Shown here: piece by piece, positions 9,110 through 17,492 of the stretch
Layout of the letters: each line of letters begins with the position of its first letter
Position numbering within the stretch: the first letter of the stretch is position 1
Notes under the pieces: model-generated
What the model saw: only the letters and a program-made list of their open reading frames with translations
Database searches by the model: none
What the model was told of the DNA's origin: nothing
DNA from: Spirochaetota bacterium
GTDB taxonomy: Bacteria > Spirochaetota > UBA4802 > UBA5550
Length of the DNA: 38,193 bases
Direction: 5' to 3'
NCBI GenBank assembly: GCA_012730035.1
Contig: JAAYBQ010000204.1
Span: 1 to 38,193, forward strand
Position numbers and translations under genes: made by a program

Positions 9110-9775
9110 TTAATTGAAAATTTTTGCACCTGAACCCTTCAGACCGGGCCCGGTTTGCGCTTTAATCACGTCAATTTCACCAATATTCTTCGAGGTAACT
9201 ATTATATCCCAGATACCCCGGTTACCCGTTTTCATTGAATACTCATGAATAATTATAGTGAAACTGCCGGGATATGACAAATTAAAGGGGATCTCTGCAG
9301 CGAATATTTTATCAGAATAGAATACCCGGTCATCAGCAGTACCTACAAGCTGTTCATTCCCGTACGCGTCTCTGATAAATATTTTAAGTATACCGTCGAA
9401 GGGAACTTTTCTGCCACGATACCTTACAAAATCTATAAAAAGATTGTAGCGTCTACCCTTTTCAAGTCCTGTCACAGGAAACTCGATCCTGGGGTGCAAA
9501 AGAAAAAAGGCTGTGTTATCGACGTATGGTTCTGCATCAGCCACTGCTGTTAGTTTCATGGATCTGGCGCGGCCATTTATAGCGCGGTAATCAATATATT
9601 TTACAGATGCGTCGCTTGAAGTATCAGGAGGTCCAGATACTTCATTTATAATAAAAGTATCAACTCTCTGCGGCAGTACTGACTGTACAGAATCTGCTGC
9701 GGGGAGCGGAGTATGCAATATCAACATGAGGCATACAAAACGCATATATGATAATGACCAGGAACTCAAGTTCAT
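9110..9775 (-). CDS. Exported hypothetical protein
   Basis: A 221-residue protein from ATG 9775, with GAGGGG about 8 bases upstream. The N-terminus is a signal peptide with a long n-region (hydrophobic run around residues 13-27, likely cleavage after PLPAA). The rest is beta-rich, with alternating strands such as RYNLFIDFVRYRG, GILKIFIRDAYG and SFTIIIHEYSMKTG. This suggests a periplasmic or surface beta-sandwich. There are no cysteines after the signal and no recognised catalytic motif. It is followed on its 3' side by the uvrA operon promoter region. Family unknown. Confidence 0.65.
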   Translation of the reverse strand: MNLSSWSLSYMRFVCLMLILHTPLPAADSVQSVLPQRVDTFIINEVSGPPDTSSDASVKYIDYRAINGRARSMKLTAVADAEPYVDNTAFFLLHPRIEFPVTGLEKGRRYNLFIDFVRYRGRKVPFDGILKIFIRDAYGNEQLVGTADDRVFYSDKIFAAEIPFNLSYPGSFTIIIHEYSMKTGNRGIWDIIVTSKNIGEIDVIKAQTGPGLKGSGAKIFN

Positions 9776-9835
9776 GAAAAATCCCCTCAGGCATCCTGCA
9801 TAATTATACCCGCAGAACAGATCCAGGTACCTTTG

Positions 9836-10396
9836 CTACCTAATGAGCTTCATTACCTTTTCTGCATCAAGATTAGATATGGTATCAACACTTGACGGAT
9901 TACCCTTAACGAACTCTGTAAGTCCCGCCATGAGGTTTTCAACCTTTCTTGTACCTGCAAGGTCAGAGGCTATTATATTATCAAGTTCCACCTGTACCCT
10001 TGTAAGGCTGGCAATGTCATTTTTAACCAGCTCCCTGATCTCATCTCTTTTCAATTTGATAATTTCAGGAGTTATTTCAGGCCCCATGAAATCCTTTAAT
10101 GCCTGTTTGCCGTTGAATGTATTTTTTTCAAGGATCTCAGCCGTATTACCACCCGAGGCAAGGGTTTTATCAAGCTGGTCTGTTCCATTGCTTATTGACT
10201 GGTTTTTAGCCAGTGAAGTCTGCAGTTCTCTTATCTCTTTCTCAATGGATTCGACGCGGGAATTGACAATTTTGCCAATTGAAACCGAATCAGTTCTGGA
10301 TTCTTTAATCCCCGAGGCAGAGGATTCTGTTTCTGTTTTTTTCTGGTTGTTGATCTTCTGCGCCTGTCCCAGAAGGCCGTCTGCTGTTATTTTCAT
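9836..10396 (-). CDS. Hypothetical helical protein, weakly FlgM-like at the N-terminus
   Basis: A 186-residue protein. I chose ATG 10396 over the upstream frame start at 10474 because GGAAGGTG precedes it at normal distance, and because the upstream codons would overlap a predicted promoter. There is no signal peptide. The sequence is mostly helical with a coiled-coil stretch (VESIEKEIRELQTSLAKN, about residues 48-65) and a second helical domain ending DAEKVMKLIR. The start MKITADGLL and the SDSVSI-type stretch before the helix faintly recall FlgM anti-sigma factors, but the protein is about twice as long. I would not assign a function. Confidence 0.6.
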   Translation of the reverse strand: MKITADGLLGQAQKINNQKKTETESSASGIKESRTDSVSIGKIVNSRVESIEKEIRELQTSLAKNQSISNGTDQLDKTLASGGNTAEILEKNTFNGKQALKDFMGPEITPEIIKLKRDEIRELVKNDIASLTRVQVELDNIIASDLAGTRKVENLMAGLTEFVKGNPSSVDTISNLDAEKVMKLIR

Positions 10397-10447
10397 TTTT
10401 ACACCTTCCATTGTGTTTATATTTGCACGTGACACTCCTGTGACAAA

Positions 10448-10474
10448 TTTATACTTATTATGCTGATTTGTCAA
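10448..10474 (-). promoter_or_regulatory. Predicted promoter for the helical hypothetical gene
   Basis: On the minus strand, TTGACA (10474-10469) and TATAAA (10453-10448) are separated by 15 bases, 51 bases ahead of the start at 10396. Both boxes are close to consensus with a short spacer. Confidence 0.45.
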
Positions 10475-10642
10475 TTATTTACATCAAAACAGGAATAAAA
10501 AACAGAGTTAGTACTTTTATGTTTTCAGGAGTAAACTATTCGATTACTTTTAGCAACTTCGGAACCGGCAGGAGTTAAACATCACTTTTAAACAAAACTT
10601 ATATCAGGGAATAATTATTGCGAAAAACAAGGAGTGTATGAT

Positions 10643-11593
10643 TTAAATAAGCAGATAGGTAATATATGCGCCGTAGATGGCAATAAAGATAACCCCCTCT
10701 ATCCTGTCTACAATATGCTGTTTGAATGTTATTGTTACGATAAAAAGCATCAGGCTGGCAAAAATTGTTATAAAAATATCCACATTAACCGGCTGTACGG
10801 GCGCAAGGGGTGCTATTAAAGATGTTGTCCCCAAAACCAGGAATATATTAAATATATTGGAACCTATCACATTACCCACGGCTATATCGGTTTTGCGCTT
10901 GAATGCAGCAACGGCAGAGGTGGCAAGTTCAGGCAGAGATGTTCCCACTGCTATAATGGTAATCCCTATGACCTTTTCGCTGATTCCTATTATCCTTGCA
11001 ACGCTCACAGCACCGTCAACCAGGAACCTGCCTCCTGCGAAAAGTCCCGCAAGACCTGCTACCACAAGAAGCGTGCTCTTCCACGCGGGAAGTATTTTTA
11101 TATCTTCACCTGTATCAATCCCCCCCCTGAATGCTATGGCAAATGTATATGCCAGAAAGATCGTAAAGAAACAGAAAAGCAGAAGCCCGTCCGACCTTGA
11201 CACAGAATCAACAGCACCGGAACCGGTCATGCGGTCATTAATCATAATAAAGATAACAACTGCGGCAAGCAGACTGAATGGTATTTCGCGCCACCTGGTG
11301 TTATTGCTTATAGGCAGCGGATGAATTACGGCCGAGATGCCAAGAATAAGAAGAATATTGCATATATTGCTGCCGAAAACATTCCCCAGCGCAATCCCGC
11401 TTGATCCCTTAATAGCTGAAAATATATTAACCGAGAGTTCAGGAGCAGATGTTCCGAAAGCCACAACGGTAAGCCCCACGACCATATCCGGGATGCCGGC
11501 CCTTTTGGCAATCGAAGAGGCCCCGTCCACCAGCCACGAGGCGCTGAAGAGTATAAGTGTAATTCCTCCGGCAAGGTACAGGGCATCCAGCAT
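10643..11593 (-). CDS. Calcium/sodium antiporter, YrbG-type CaCA family
   Basis: A 316-residue inner-membrane cation antiporter exchanging Ca2+ for Na+ or H+. The two inverted halves each carry the alpha-repeat signature: GTSAPELSVN with GNVFGSNICNILLILG in the first half, and GTSLPELATS with GNVIGSNIFNIFLVLG in the second. The conserved acidic residues in both PEL motifs are present. About ten membrane segments are visible, with a short cytoplasmic loop near the middle. It starts 9 bases after the smc stop, and its ribosome binding site (GGCAGG) overlaps the end of smc, so the two are probably one transcript. The functional link to SMC is not obvious. Confidence 0.9.
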   Translation of the reverse strand: MLDALYLAGGITLILFSASWLVDGASSIAKRAGIPDMVVGLTVVAFGTSAPELSVNIFSAIKGSSGIALGNVFGSNICNILLILGISAVIHPLPISNNTRWREIPFSLLAAVVIFIMINDRMTGSGAVDSVSRSDGLLLFCFFTIFLAYTFAIAFRGGIDTGEDIKILPAWKSTLLVVAGLAGLFAGGRFLVDGAVSVARIIGISEKVIGITIIAVGTSLPELATSAVAAFKRKTDIAVGNVIGSNIFNIFLVLGTTSLIAPLAPVQPVNVDIFITIFASLMLFIVTITFKQHIVDRIEGVIFIAIYGAYITYLLI

Positions 11594-11602
11594 AAGGGTC
11601 TT

Positions 11603-14353
11603 CTACCTGCCCCCTGATTCTACCCTGTCAAGCCTGGCTGATATCAGTTTTGAAATACCGGGCTCCTCCTGGGTTACACCATAAATAGACTCGCTTATCG
11701 CCATGGTCTTTTTGTTATGAGTAACAATTATAAACTGCGTGCTGCGGGCGAATTCTTTGAGCATTTTTACGAACCTTCCGATATTCTCTTCGTCAAGGGG
11801 AGCATCGATCTCGTCAAGAAAACAGAACGGTGAAGGTTTTACCATATATGTCGCAAAGAGTAGAGCAATTGCCGTGAGCGCCCTCTCACCCCCGGACAGC
11901 AGGTTGATATTCTTGAACTTTTTGCCGGGAGGCCGCACCATAATATCGATCCCGCTTTCGAGCACATTCTCAAGGTCTATTATTTCAAGGAAGGCCTCAC
12001 CACCCTCGAAGAGTCTTTTAAAAACTTCTGCAAAATTTTTCTGTATATCCTGGAACGTATTCATGAACATGTCAACGGAGGTCTTGTTAATGTCCTCAAT
12101 AACAGAGATTATATCCTGCCTGGCCTTCTCTATATCGCTCTTCTGGTCAATGTAATATTCAAATCGCTTTTTTAAATCGCGAAATTCCTGTATGGCAAGA
12201 TTGTTTATGGGGCCCAGATCCTGTATCTTTTTCTTGAAGTCCTGTATCTCATTCTGGAGATCGGGAATCATAGACTCGTGAAGCTTGACTTCGCTGAAAT
12301 CGTCAATCTTCTTTTCATATTCAGTCCATAGGTAATCCTGGATACCGTCCCGTTTAAAGGAAAGTTCAACCGCAGCACGTTCAAGAACACCGGCGCGCTC
12401 AAGAACTTTTGCAAGCTCCTCCTCGTCCCTGCGCGTTTCACCCCTTCGCTTAACAATGTTATTTTCCAGTTCGCTTCTACGCGCGACAAGTTCGGTAATC
12501 TCTTTTTTAAGGGCCTCACTCTTTTCATTGAACTGGATAAGCTTATCCTCGGATTCCCTGATCTCTTTCTGCAGATCCTCCAGTATCCTGTCGGTCCTGG
12601 ACTGGTCCTCGTCAAAATTATCAATCTGTTTTTTTATATCATCCATCTGCAGCACAAGTGATCCAAGCTGCTTGTCTATCCAGTTGATGTCATTTTCAAA
12701 TTTCGCAAGATCGCGTTCTATTCTTGTGATCATGCTGTTGACGTTTTCCAGTTCTGCCTGTTCATTGCGTATAAGTTCGTCCAGCATAAGGTTGCTGGCG
12801 CGCAGATCATCTATTGTAATGACCATCTCACGAATACGTTTGTCAAGGTTCTCTTTTTCGGCATGTATCCCGGTTTTGTCAAAGAGTATGGACCTGAACC
12901 CGTCCTCGTAGCTTTCAAACTTGAGAATGTTGTTTTTAAGAGACGCAATATTTATCTTTTCAAGGAACATCCAGGCCCTGTCAACAACACGCTCCTTCAG
13001 TTCATCAATGGCGTTATTAAGATTCATCTCGATCGAGCTGAGTTCATTTTCAATAAGACGCTTGACCTCCTGCCTTTCGGTCTCGGAGTCCTCAAGTTCA
13101 AGCTTTCTTTTTTCGATAGCGTCGACAAGTTTTTTTATTACAACCTCGAGGGCCTCCCTGAATTTTCTAAGCCCGGTCTCGGTCTCCTTTATTTCTTTGT
13201 TGTTCTCTTCAATCCTGTCGCGTGCCGAATGGATTGCATCCAGCTTTCTTTTTCGTGTTTCAAAAAATTCAGCAAGCTTCTGCTTATCAACTGCTATTCG
13301 TGACCTGAGCTCAACAGCAGATTCCTCACTCTTTTTCTTCTCTGTCACAAGGCGTTCAAGGCTTTCGGCACGTTCTTCTATCTTTTTGAGTATGCTCTTC
13401 TTTCTGTTCTGGTTCTCTTCAACAAGTCTGCGGTTCTTTTCGGTCGATATGTCTATGGTTTCACGCCTTACGCGGTAGGCATCAAGATTTTTCTCAATTT
13501 CGAAAAGCTGGTACTGAAGGTCGTTCTTCTTTTTTTCATCCTTCTCGTTCTCGGCTGAAATCCTTGAAACGCGGCCTGCTATCTCCTCTCGGTTTTTTTT
13601 AAGTTTCTCGATGTCTTCCTGGTTTTTGTCGAATCTGCGCGCGAAGTCCCTGTACTTAAGAAGGTTAAGCCTTATATCCACGTCCGAAAGCCGGCCCTTA
13701 AGGTTCAGAAAGTCCTTAGTCTTTTCAGCCTGTTTTGACTTAAGGTCCTTCTCCCTTTCGATTTCCCTGATAATATCATTTATACGGTTCAGGTTTTCAC
13801 CCGTATCCTGCAGTTTTTTAAGGGATTCCTTTTTCTGCAGCTTATACCTGGATATGCCCGCAGCCTCTTCAAATAGGTAGCGCCTGTCCTCGGCCTTGGT
13901 GGAGAGTATAAGGTCCATCTTGCCCTGCTCGAGTACGGAATAGGCTGACTTACCTATACCGGTATCCATGAAGAGCTTGTCGATATCCTTAAGGCGCACC
14001 GGGGACTTGTTGATAAGATACTCAGATTCGCCGTCGCGGAATATTCTTCTGCTTACGGTAATTGTATCAGAATCAAAATCGAGTACCCTGCCCGTATTGT
14101 CTATGGTAAGCGAAACCTCTGCCAGGGAAAGAGCCTTGCGCTGGTCAGTACCGGAAAATATTATATCCTCCATCGTCTGGCCGCGAATATTTTTAGCCTG
14201 TTTTTCGCCAAGCACCCATTTTACCGCGTCAACAACGTTGGACTTGCCGCAGCCGTTTGGCCCCACAATAGCAGTAATCCCGGATTCAAACTCAACGTTT
14301 GTTTTATCCGCGAAAGACTTGAATCCGAACATTTCCATCGATTTAAGAAACAT
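11603..14353 (-). CDS. smc: Chromosome segregation protein SMC, short form without a normal hinge
   Basis: ATPase of the SMC condensin family that organises and segregates the chromosome. It has 916 residues against about 1180 usually. The N-terminal head has Walker A GPNGCGKSN (31-39) and the conserved EEAAGISRYK near 165. The C-terminal head has signature LLSGGERALTAIAL (about 818-831) and Walker B FCFLDEIDAPLDEEN (843-857). Long coiled coils cover about 175-445 and 500-770. In between, only about 50 residues (450-500, around VVDRAWMFLEKINIAS and YEDGFRSILFDKTG) are not clearly coiled. A usual hinge is 150-200 residues and has conserved glycines. The frame is intact and both heads are complete, so this is not a pseudogene. 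Confidence 0.95.
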   Translation of the reverse strand: MFLKSMEMFGFKSFADKTNVEFESGITAIVGPNGCGKSNVVDAVKWVLGEKQAKNIRGQTMEDIIFSGTDQRKALSLAEVSLTIDNTGRVLDFDSDTITVSRRIFRDGESEYLINKSPVRLKDIDKLFMDTGIGKSAYSVLEQGKMDLILSTKAEDRRYLFEEAAGISRYKLQKKESLKKLQDTGENLNRINDIIREIEREKDLKSKQAEKTKDFLNLKGRLSDVDIRLNLLKYRDFARRFDKNQEDIEKLKKNREEIAGRVSRISAENEKDEKKKNDLQYQLFEIEKNLDAYRVRRETIDISTEKNRRLVEENQNRKKSILKKIEERAESLERLVTEKKKSEESAVELRSRIAVDKQKLAEFFETRKRKLDAIHSARDRIEENNKEIKETETGLRKFREALEVVIKKLVDAIEKRKLELEDSETERQEVKRLIENELSSIEMNLNNAIDELKERVVDRAWMFLEKINIASLKNNILKFESYEDGFRSILFDKTGIHAEKENLDKRIREMVITIDDLRASNLMLDELIRNEQAELENVNSMITRIERDLAKFENDINWIDKQLGSLVLQMDDIKKQIDNFDEDQSRTDRILEDLQKEIRESEDKLIQFNEKSEALKKEITELVARRSELENNIVKRRGETRRDEEELAKVLERAGVLERAAVELSFKRDGIQDYLWTEYEKKIDDFSEVKLHESMIPDLQNEIQDFKKKIQDLGPINNLAIQEFRDLKKRFEYYIDQKSDIEKARQDIISVIEDINKTSVDMFMNTFQDIQKNFAEVFKRLFEGGEAFLEIIDLENVLESGIDIMVRPPGKKFKNINLLSGGERALTAIALLFATYMVKPSPFCFLDEIDAPLDEENIGRFVKMLKEFARSTQFIIVTHNKKTMAISESIYGVTQEEPGISKLISARLDRVESGGR

Positions 14354-14423
14354 ATATTTCCACTTGTAGATTATTTACTTATAAGTCTGTTGAAACAGCC
14401 GGTAATTTTATCTCTGCCTATGA

Positions 14424-14492
14424 CTGTCATTTCGAACCGGAGTCAACGCTCCGGTTGAGAAATCCCGATAAGCTTATGAGATTTCCATGCCA
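14424..14492. repeat. REP-like intergenic hairpin element
   Basis: TGTCATTTCGAACCGGAG, loop TCAACG, then CTCCGGTTGAGAAATC. The 8-bp core stem is perfect (14435-14442 with 14449-14456), and the flanks (ATTTC / GAGAAAT) extend it with a bulge. The form TCATTTCGA...GAGAAATC is familiar from intergenic repeats dispersed in many bacterial genomes. Only one copy is in this window, so dispersal is inference. Confidence 0.55.
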
Positions 14493-14565
14493 CAGTTTTT
14501 ATCATTTCAGGAAGGATTTACTATTTACCTTCGAAATGTCCTGCTATGATATTTTAAGGAAGTTT

Positions 14566-14622
14566 CAGGGATTGAGTAAAATGTACAAAAACATTTTTTT
14601 GAACAGAAGAATCAATCCCCTG
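14566..14622. repeat. Imperfect inverted repeat in an AT-rich intergenic region
   Basis: CAGGGATTGA (14566-14575) pairs with TCAATCCCCTG (14612-14622) with one bulged base. The interior contains a small AATGT/ACATT hairpin. Possible structured RNA or protein site; nothing more can be said. Confidence 0.35.
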
Positions 14623-14686
14623 ATGATCATATACTTAAAAATATACGCTTAACTTTAAGCAAGAAGATTTTTAAAGGCAGATATAA

Positions 14687-14760
14687 AAAATAAGCCCCGT
14701 AGAAGCCGGTAAATCATGTATAACAGAATAACATCAGCTCTTTACAGAAAAATACGGGGC
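14687..14760 (-). terminator. Terminator-like stem with a long loop, minus strand
   Basis: GCCCCGTA (14694-14701) and TACGGGGC (14753-14760) form a perfect 8-bp stem with a loop of about 51 bases. On the minus strand the stem is followed by TTATTTTTTATA. No minus-strand gene ends just upstream, so it may end an antisense or small RNA. Confidence 0.4.
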
Positions 14761-14854
14761 AACTGTCAGATATTCAGGTATTATGTGCTTTTGAAGTCAC
14801 TGTAGATATAAAAAATTATTGCCACACGGGCATATCAAAGTATATAGTTTATTT

Positions 14855-15409
14855 ATGAAATTGCACAATCTGTCCGGAATAATGGTATTGCTTTTACTCT
14901 CTGCGCTTAATTTTAACTGCGCCGGTAACAACATTACCGTTGAAAAGGATGAAAATCGCCACGAGTACATAAATTCCACAACAAACCTGAACATATCAAA
15001 AGACAAGCTCGGTGAATCACCCGCATACGAGGTATACTTTACCCTTGACAGAACAGTCGACTGTATGGGAATTTCCCTTGAAACTTCATCCGTACCAGAA
15101 AGAACCAGGGGCGAAACCATCCCGGTAAAATCATACTTTCTTGTGGAGAAAATCATCGATCTAAAGACCGGCGGTGATAAAAAACGCAGGTTCAATATAC
15201 AACTGGGCAAAAACTACAACAGCAGATGGGAAACACATAACCCGATAAAAATCTGCGTTAATACCGCAGACCCGGTATCCAGGCTCGACAGTTCATTATT
15301 CAGGGTAAGATTCACAACGTTCGATACCGGCACTTTTTACTTTACCCTTACGGTCTACACCCCGGCAGGTGTGGTTTTCAGCACCACACCTGTTGAGCAG
15401 ATCAAATAA
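14855..15409 (+). CDS. Small exported protein, probable lipoprotein
   Basis: A 184-residue protein from ATG 14855. A longer frame begins at a TTG (14819), but its first 12 residues are hydrophilic and would precede the signal. The N-terminus (MKLHNLSGIMVLLLLSALNFNCAG) is a signal peptide with a cysteine at position 22. FNC is an unusual lipobox but acceptable for spirochaetes. The mature part is beta-rich (VYFTLDRTVDCMGISLE, FDTGTFYFTLTVYTPAGV). No family is recognised. No clear ribosome binding site is seen. It overlaps the convergent QueG-like gene by 8 bases at the 3' ends. Confidence 0.6.
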   Translation: MKLHNLSGIMVLLLLSALNFNCAGNNITVEKDENRHEYINSTTNLNISKDKLGESPAYEVYFTLDRTVDCMGISLETSSVPERTRGETIPVKSYFLVEKIIDLKTGGDKKRRFNIQLGKNYNSRWETHNPIKICVNTADPVSRLDSSLFRVRFTTFDTGTFYFTLTVYTPAGVVFSTTPVEQIK

Positions 15410-16532
15410 TCCCCGAAGCCATTTTAATGGCTGATTCAATCTCTGTACGCAGATTACCCCGGGCAACCGGAAGGTATTTTTCAAGTTCGGCCACTGCTCC
15501 CTGCCCGCCTATGCGTCCCAGAGCCCAGGCCGACATACATTTTACCCGTTCATCCTCTTCATTGTTCAGTGCCCGCGCAAGGTCAGGGATAGAGTCAGGG
15601 TCCAGGGAATTACCAAGTGCACGGGCTGCGTTCATCTTCCAACGCCACATATCCGCAGGGGACATGTAGAACATCCTGGGCCAGATGTGAGTAACAAAAT
15701 ATTCTCTGTCCATTGAAAGTATTTTACGCGCACTGAATTTTTCGGCCATATCATCAAGCATAACATCATGGTGATGATCTGATGAAATCCACGCCTGGTT
15801 CCTGGGGCACACGTTCTGGCACCTGTCGCATCCGTAAATATACATTCCCATGGGCTCGCGAAGTTCAAGCGGTGTAAGTCCGTCGCCATGATACGTCAGG
15901 TAAGATATGCATCTTGTTGAATCTATTTTACCGTTGCCTGCAAGCGCCCTTGTTGGGCATGCTGCGACACAGGCGCTTCTGCACCAGTCCGGGCAGCCTG
16001 TTTTAACACTCGGGCTGTCAGGTTCAAATTCACGGTCAACCACCATTACAACCGGGGATATCCACGAACTTCCCCTGACCGCTCTTGAAGCGAAGAGAAG
16101 ACAGTTTTTCCCGAAGGTTCCCACACCCGCCCTTGCAGCGGCCAGTTTATCGGGCATGGACTTTGAGAGCTTTGAATCTATTCCGTTGTCACGAAGATAA
16201 TTGCGGAAAGCCTTTATGCGAAGGGCCAGCCCGTCCTTTGTAACCCTGTCATCCGTAAGGTAACATCTGCCATAGTTCGCAGAAAGACTGTGTGGAACCT
16301 TTTTTGTAAAGTAGCCATGGAGCAGCACAATGATGCTTTTGCCGTTCTCCATTACTTTAAGTGGATCAGTACTCTCCCTGAGAGTAAGGCCAAGGGTGCC
16401 TGTCCAGTCATAATGGGCATTTTCATTATCCAGGTATGCCAGCTGTGAGTCAAAGGGTTCAACACCGGTAAAACCTATATCGTCAAATCCAAGTTCCCTG
16501 GCCTTATCGATTACGTCATTCTTTGCTATCAT
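15402..16532 (-). CDS. QueG-like double [4Fe-4S] protein with HEAT-like C-terminus
   Basis: A 376-residue protein. ATG 16532 is chosen because GGGGAG lies 7-8 bases upstream. The family holds epoxyqueuosine reductase, which uses cobalamin and two [4Fe-4S] clusters in the last step of tRNA queuosine synthesis. Supporting motifs are PDKLAAARAGVGTFGKN (near 127, with the conserved acid), CISYLTYHGDG (from 208), YIYGCDRCQNVCPRNQ (second cluster, C235, C238, C242), and HEAT-like repeats at 300-370. The first cluster reads C180-x3-C184-x3-C188-x3-C192-P rather than the C-x2-C-x2-C-x3-CP I expect, and the N-terminal catalytic part is divergent. Overlap with a TetR gene also suggests a paralogue with another substrate. 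Confidence 0.75.
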   Translation of the reverse strand: MIAKNDVIDKARELGFDDIGFTGVEPFDSQLAYLDNENAHYDWTGTLGLTLRESTDPLKVMENGKSIIVLLHGYFTKKVPHSLSANYGRCYLTDDRVTKDGLALRIKAFRNYLRDNGIDSKLSKSMPDKLAAARAGVGTFGKNCLLFASRAVRGSSWISPVVMVVDREFEPDSPSVKTGCPDWCRSACVAACPTRALAGNGKIDSTRCISYLTYHGDGLTPLELREPMGMYIYGCDRCQNVCPRNQAWISSDHHHDVMLDDMAEKFSARKILSMDREYFVTHIWPRMFYMSPADMWRWKMNAARALGNSLDPDSIPDLARALNNEEDERVKCMSAWALGRIGGQGAVAELEKYLPVARGNLRTEIESAIKMASGII

Positions 16533-17133
16533 TTTCGTCTCCCCTGTATGCAGAACGTTCACTGATTGCTGACTTAATAAAATCCCTGCACTGCCTGAAA
16601 TGTTCCGTGCTCCCTGAAATCTTTGAAAGCATTATTCCCCCTTCAATCGAAGCAAGGATCATCTTTGCGAGTACCGCGGGTTCTTCGCGGGGGATAAAAT
16701 CACCTGACCTGATTCCTTTTATTATATGCTTTTCAAGCATATACTCCCACCTGGCAAAAAGGCTCCTGACAAAACTCTCCAGCTCCGTACCGCTGCCGCC
16801 CGTCTCAAGTGCCATGTTGCCGAAAAGACAACCGTAAAACTTTCCGGTCTGCGTGTTAAAATCAAATACAGCATCTATAATATCATGAAGCTTCTGCACG
16901 GTTGATGTACCAGTTATGCACGAGTTTATGTAGCGCGCGTACCTGTCCACCGCGTCCCTTAGAACTTCAATAAAAAGCTCCTCTTTTGAACCATAGTGAA
17001 AATAGAGGTTCCCCTTTTTAACACCGGTATTATCAACCACATCGTTCATGCTTGTGTTGTGATAACCCCTGCTGCGAAGCAGCTCAAATCCCGCTTCACG
17101 TATCCTGTTTTTAGTCTCTTCACCCTTTAACAT
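16516..17133 (-). CDS. TetR/AcrR family transcriptional regulator
   Basis: A 205-residue repressor. The N-terminal helix-turn-helix (about 8-55: TKNRIREAGFELLRSRG, SMNDVVDNTGVKKGNLYFHY, KEELF) is typical. The C-terminal ligand domain includes FNTQTGKFYGCLFGNMALE, which recalls the YcdC/NemR-like subgroup (TetR_C_6-like). The start at ATG 17133 has TGGAG 6-7 bases upstream. The 3' end overlaps the QueG-like gene by 17 bases, so the two are co-transcribed and probably both controlled by this regulator. A candidate operator lies 24-40 bases upstream. Confidence 0.9.
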   Translation of the reverse strand: MLKGEETKNRIREAGFELLRSRGYHNTSMNDVVDNTGVKKGNLYFHYGSKEELFIEVLRDAVDRYARYINSCITGTSTVQKLHDIIDAVFDFNTQTGKFYGCLFGNMALETGGSGTELESFVRSLFARWEYMLEKHIIKGIRSGDFIPREEPAVLAKMILASIEGGIMLSKISGSTEHFRQCRDFIKSAISERSAYRGDENDSKE

Positions 17134-17156
17134 GAAAACTCCACATTACTACAACA

Positions 17157-17173
17157 TACTGACCAGTTGGTAC
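17157..17173. promoter_or_regulatory. Candidate TetR operator
   Basis: TACTGACCAGTTGGTACA contains ACCA-GT-TGGT, a dyad of the type bound by NemR/AcrR-like TetR repressors. It sits just upstream of the tetR start, consistent with autoregulation. The binding is inferred. Confidence 0.45.
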
Positions 17174-17437
17174 ATTTAGAATTATTATGCAAGTAAAAAA
17201 TGAATAACATTCAACATTAATTCCAGTATTGCTCTGTTATACAAAATTCCTTAAGCTGGAACTGTTTTTTTAAGATGAATTTTATTTAATGTATTGGCTT
17301 TTATTTAGAAAAATACTATTTATAGAGCAGGATTAGTCTTACTATATCACTGATTTATGACTTTTTAATTTATTTTTATTGATTAAAATTATATATTAAT
17401 TATTAATAATACAAACATCATTTTCGGGCATATTAAC

Positions 17438-17461
17438 TGAGATATTCTCATTTAATATAAA
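17438..17461 (+). promoter_or_regulatory. Dyad overlapping the predicted promoter of the OmpL47-like gene
   Basis: TGAGA-TAT-TCTCA (17438-17450) is a perfect dyad placed directly before TATAAA (17456-17461), about 30 bases ahead of the start at 17493. It could be an operator between -35 and -10. The rest of 17134-17492 is very AT-rich, with no coding region seen. Confidence 0.4.
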
Positions 17462-17492
17462 TAAGATCTAATAACAGACCAGGAGGGTTTAG

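Larger units (their letters stand above)
14354..14854. other. Gene-poor 500-base stretch holding hairpin repeats
   Basis: No credible coding region is seen. The stretch holds a REP-like hairpin (14424-14492), a loose inverted repeat (14566-14622) and a long-loop terminator-like element (14687-14760). The smc promoter must lie at its left end, and the promoter of the gene at 14855 at its right end; neither has a clear consensus. Confidence 0.6.

Noticed and set aside
12921-13478. A long plus-strand frame opposite smc
   Set aside because: It is rich in Ser, Phe and Leu because it mirrors coiled-coil codons of smc. It has no ribosome binding site, and smc explains the region fully.
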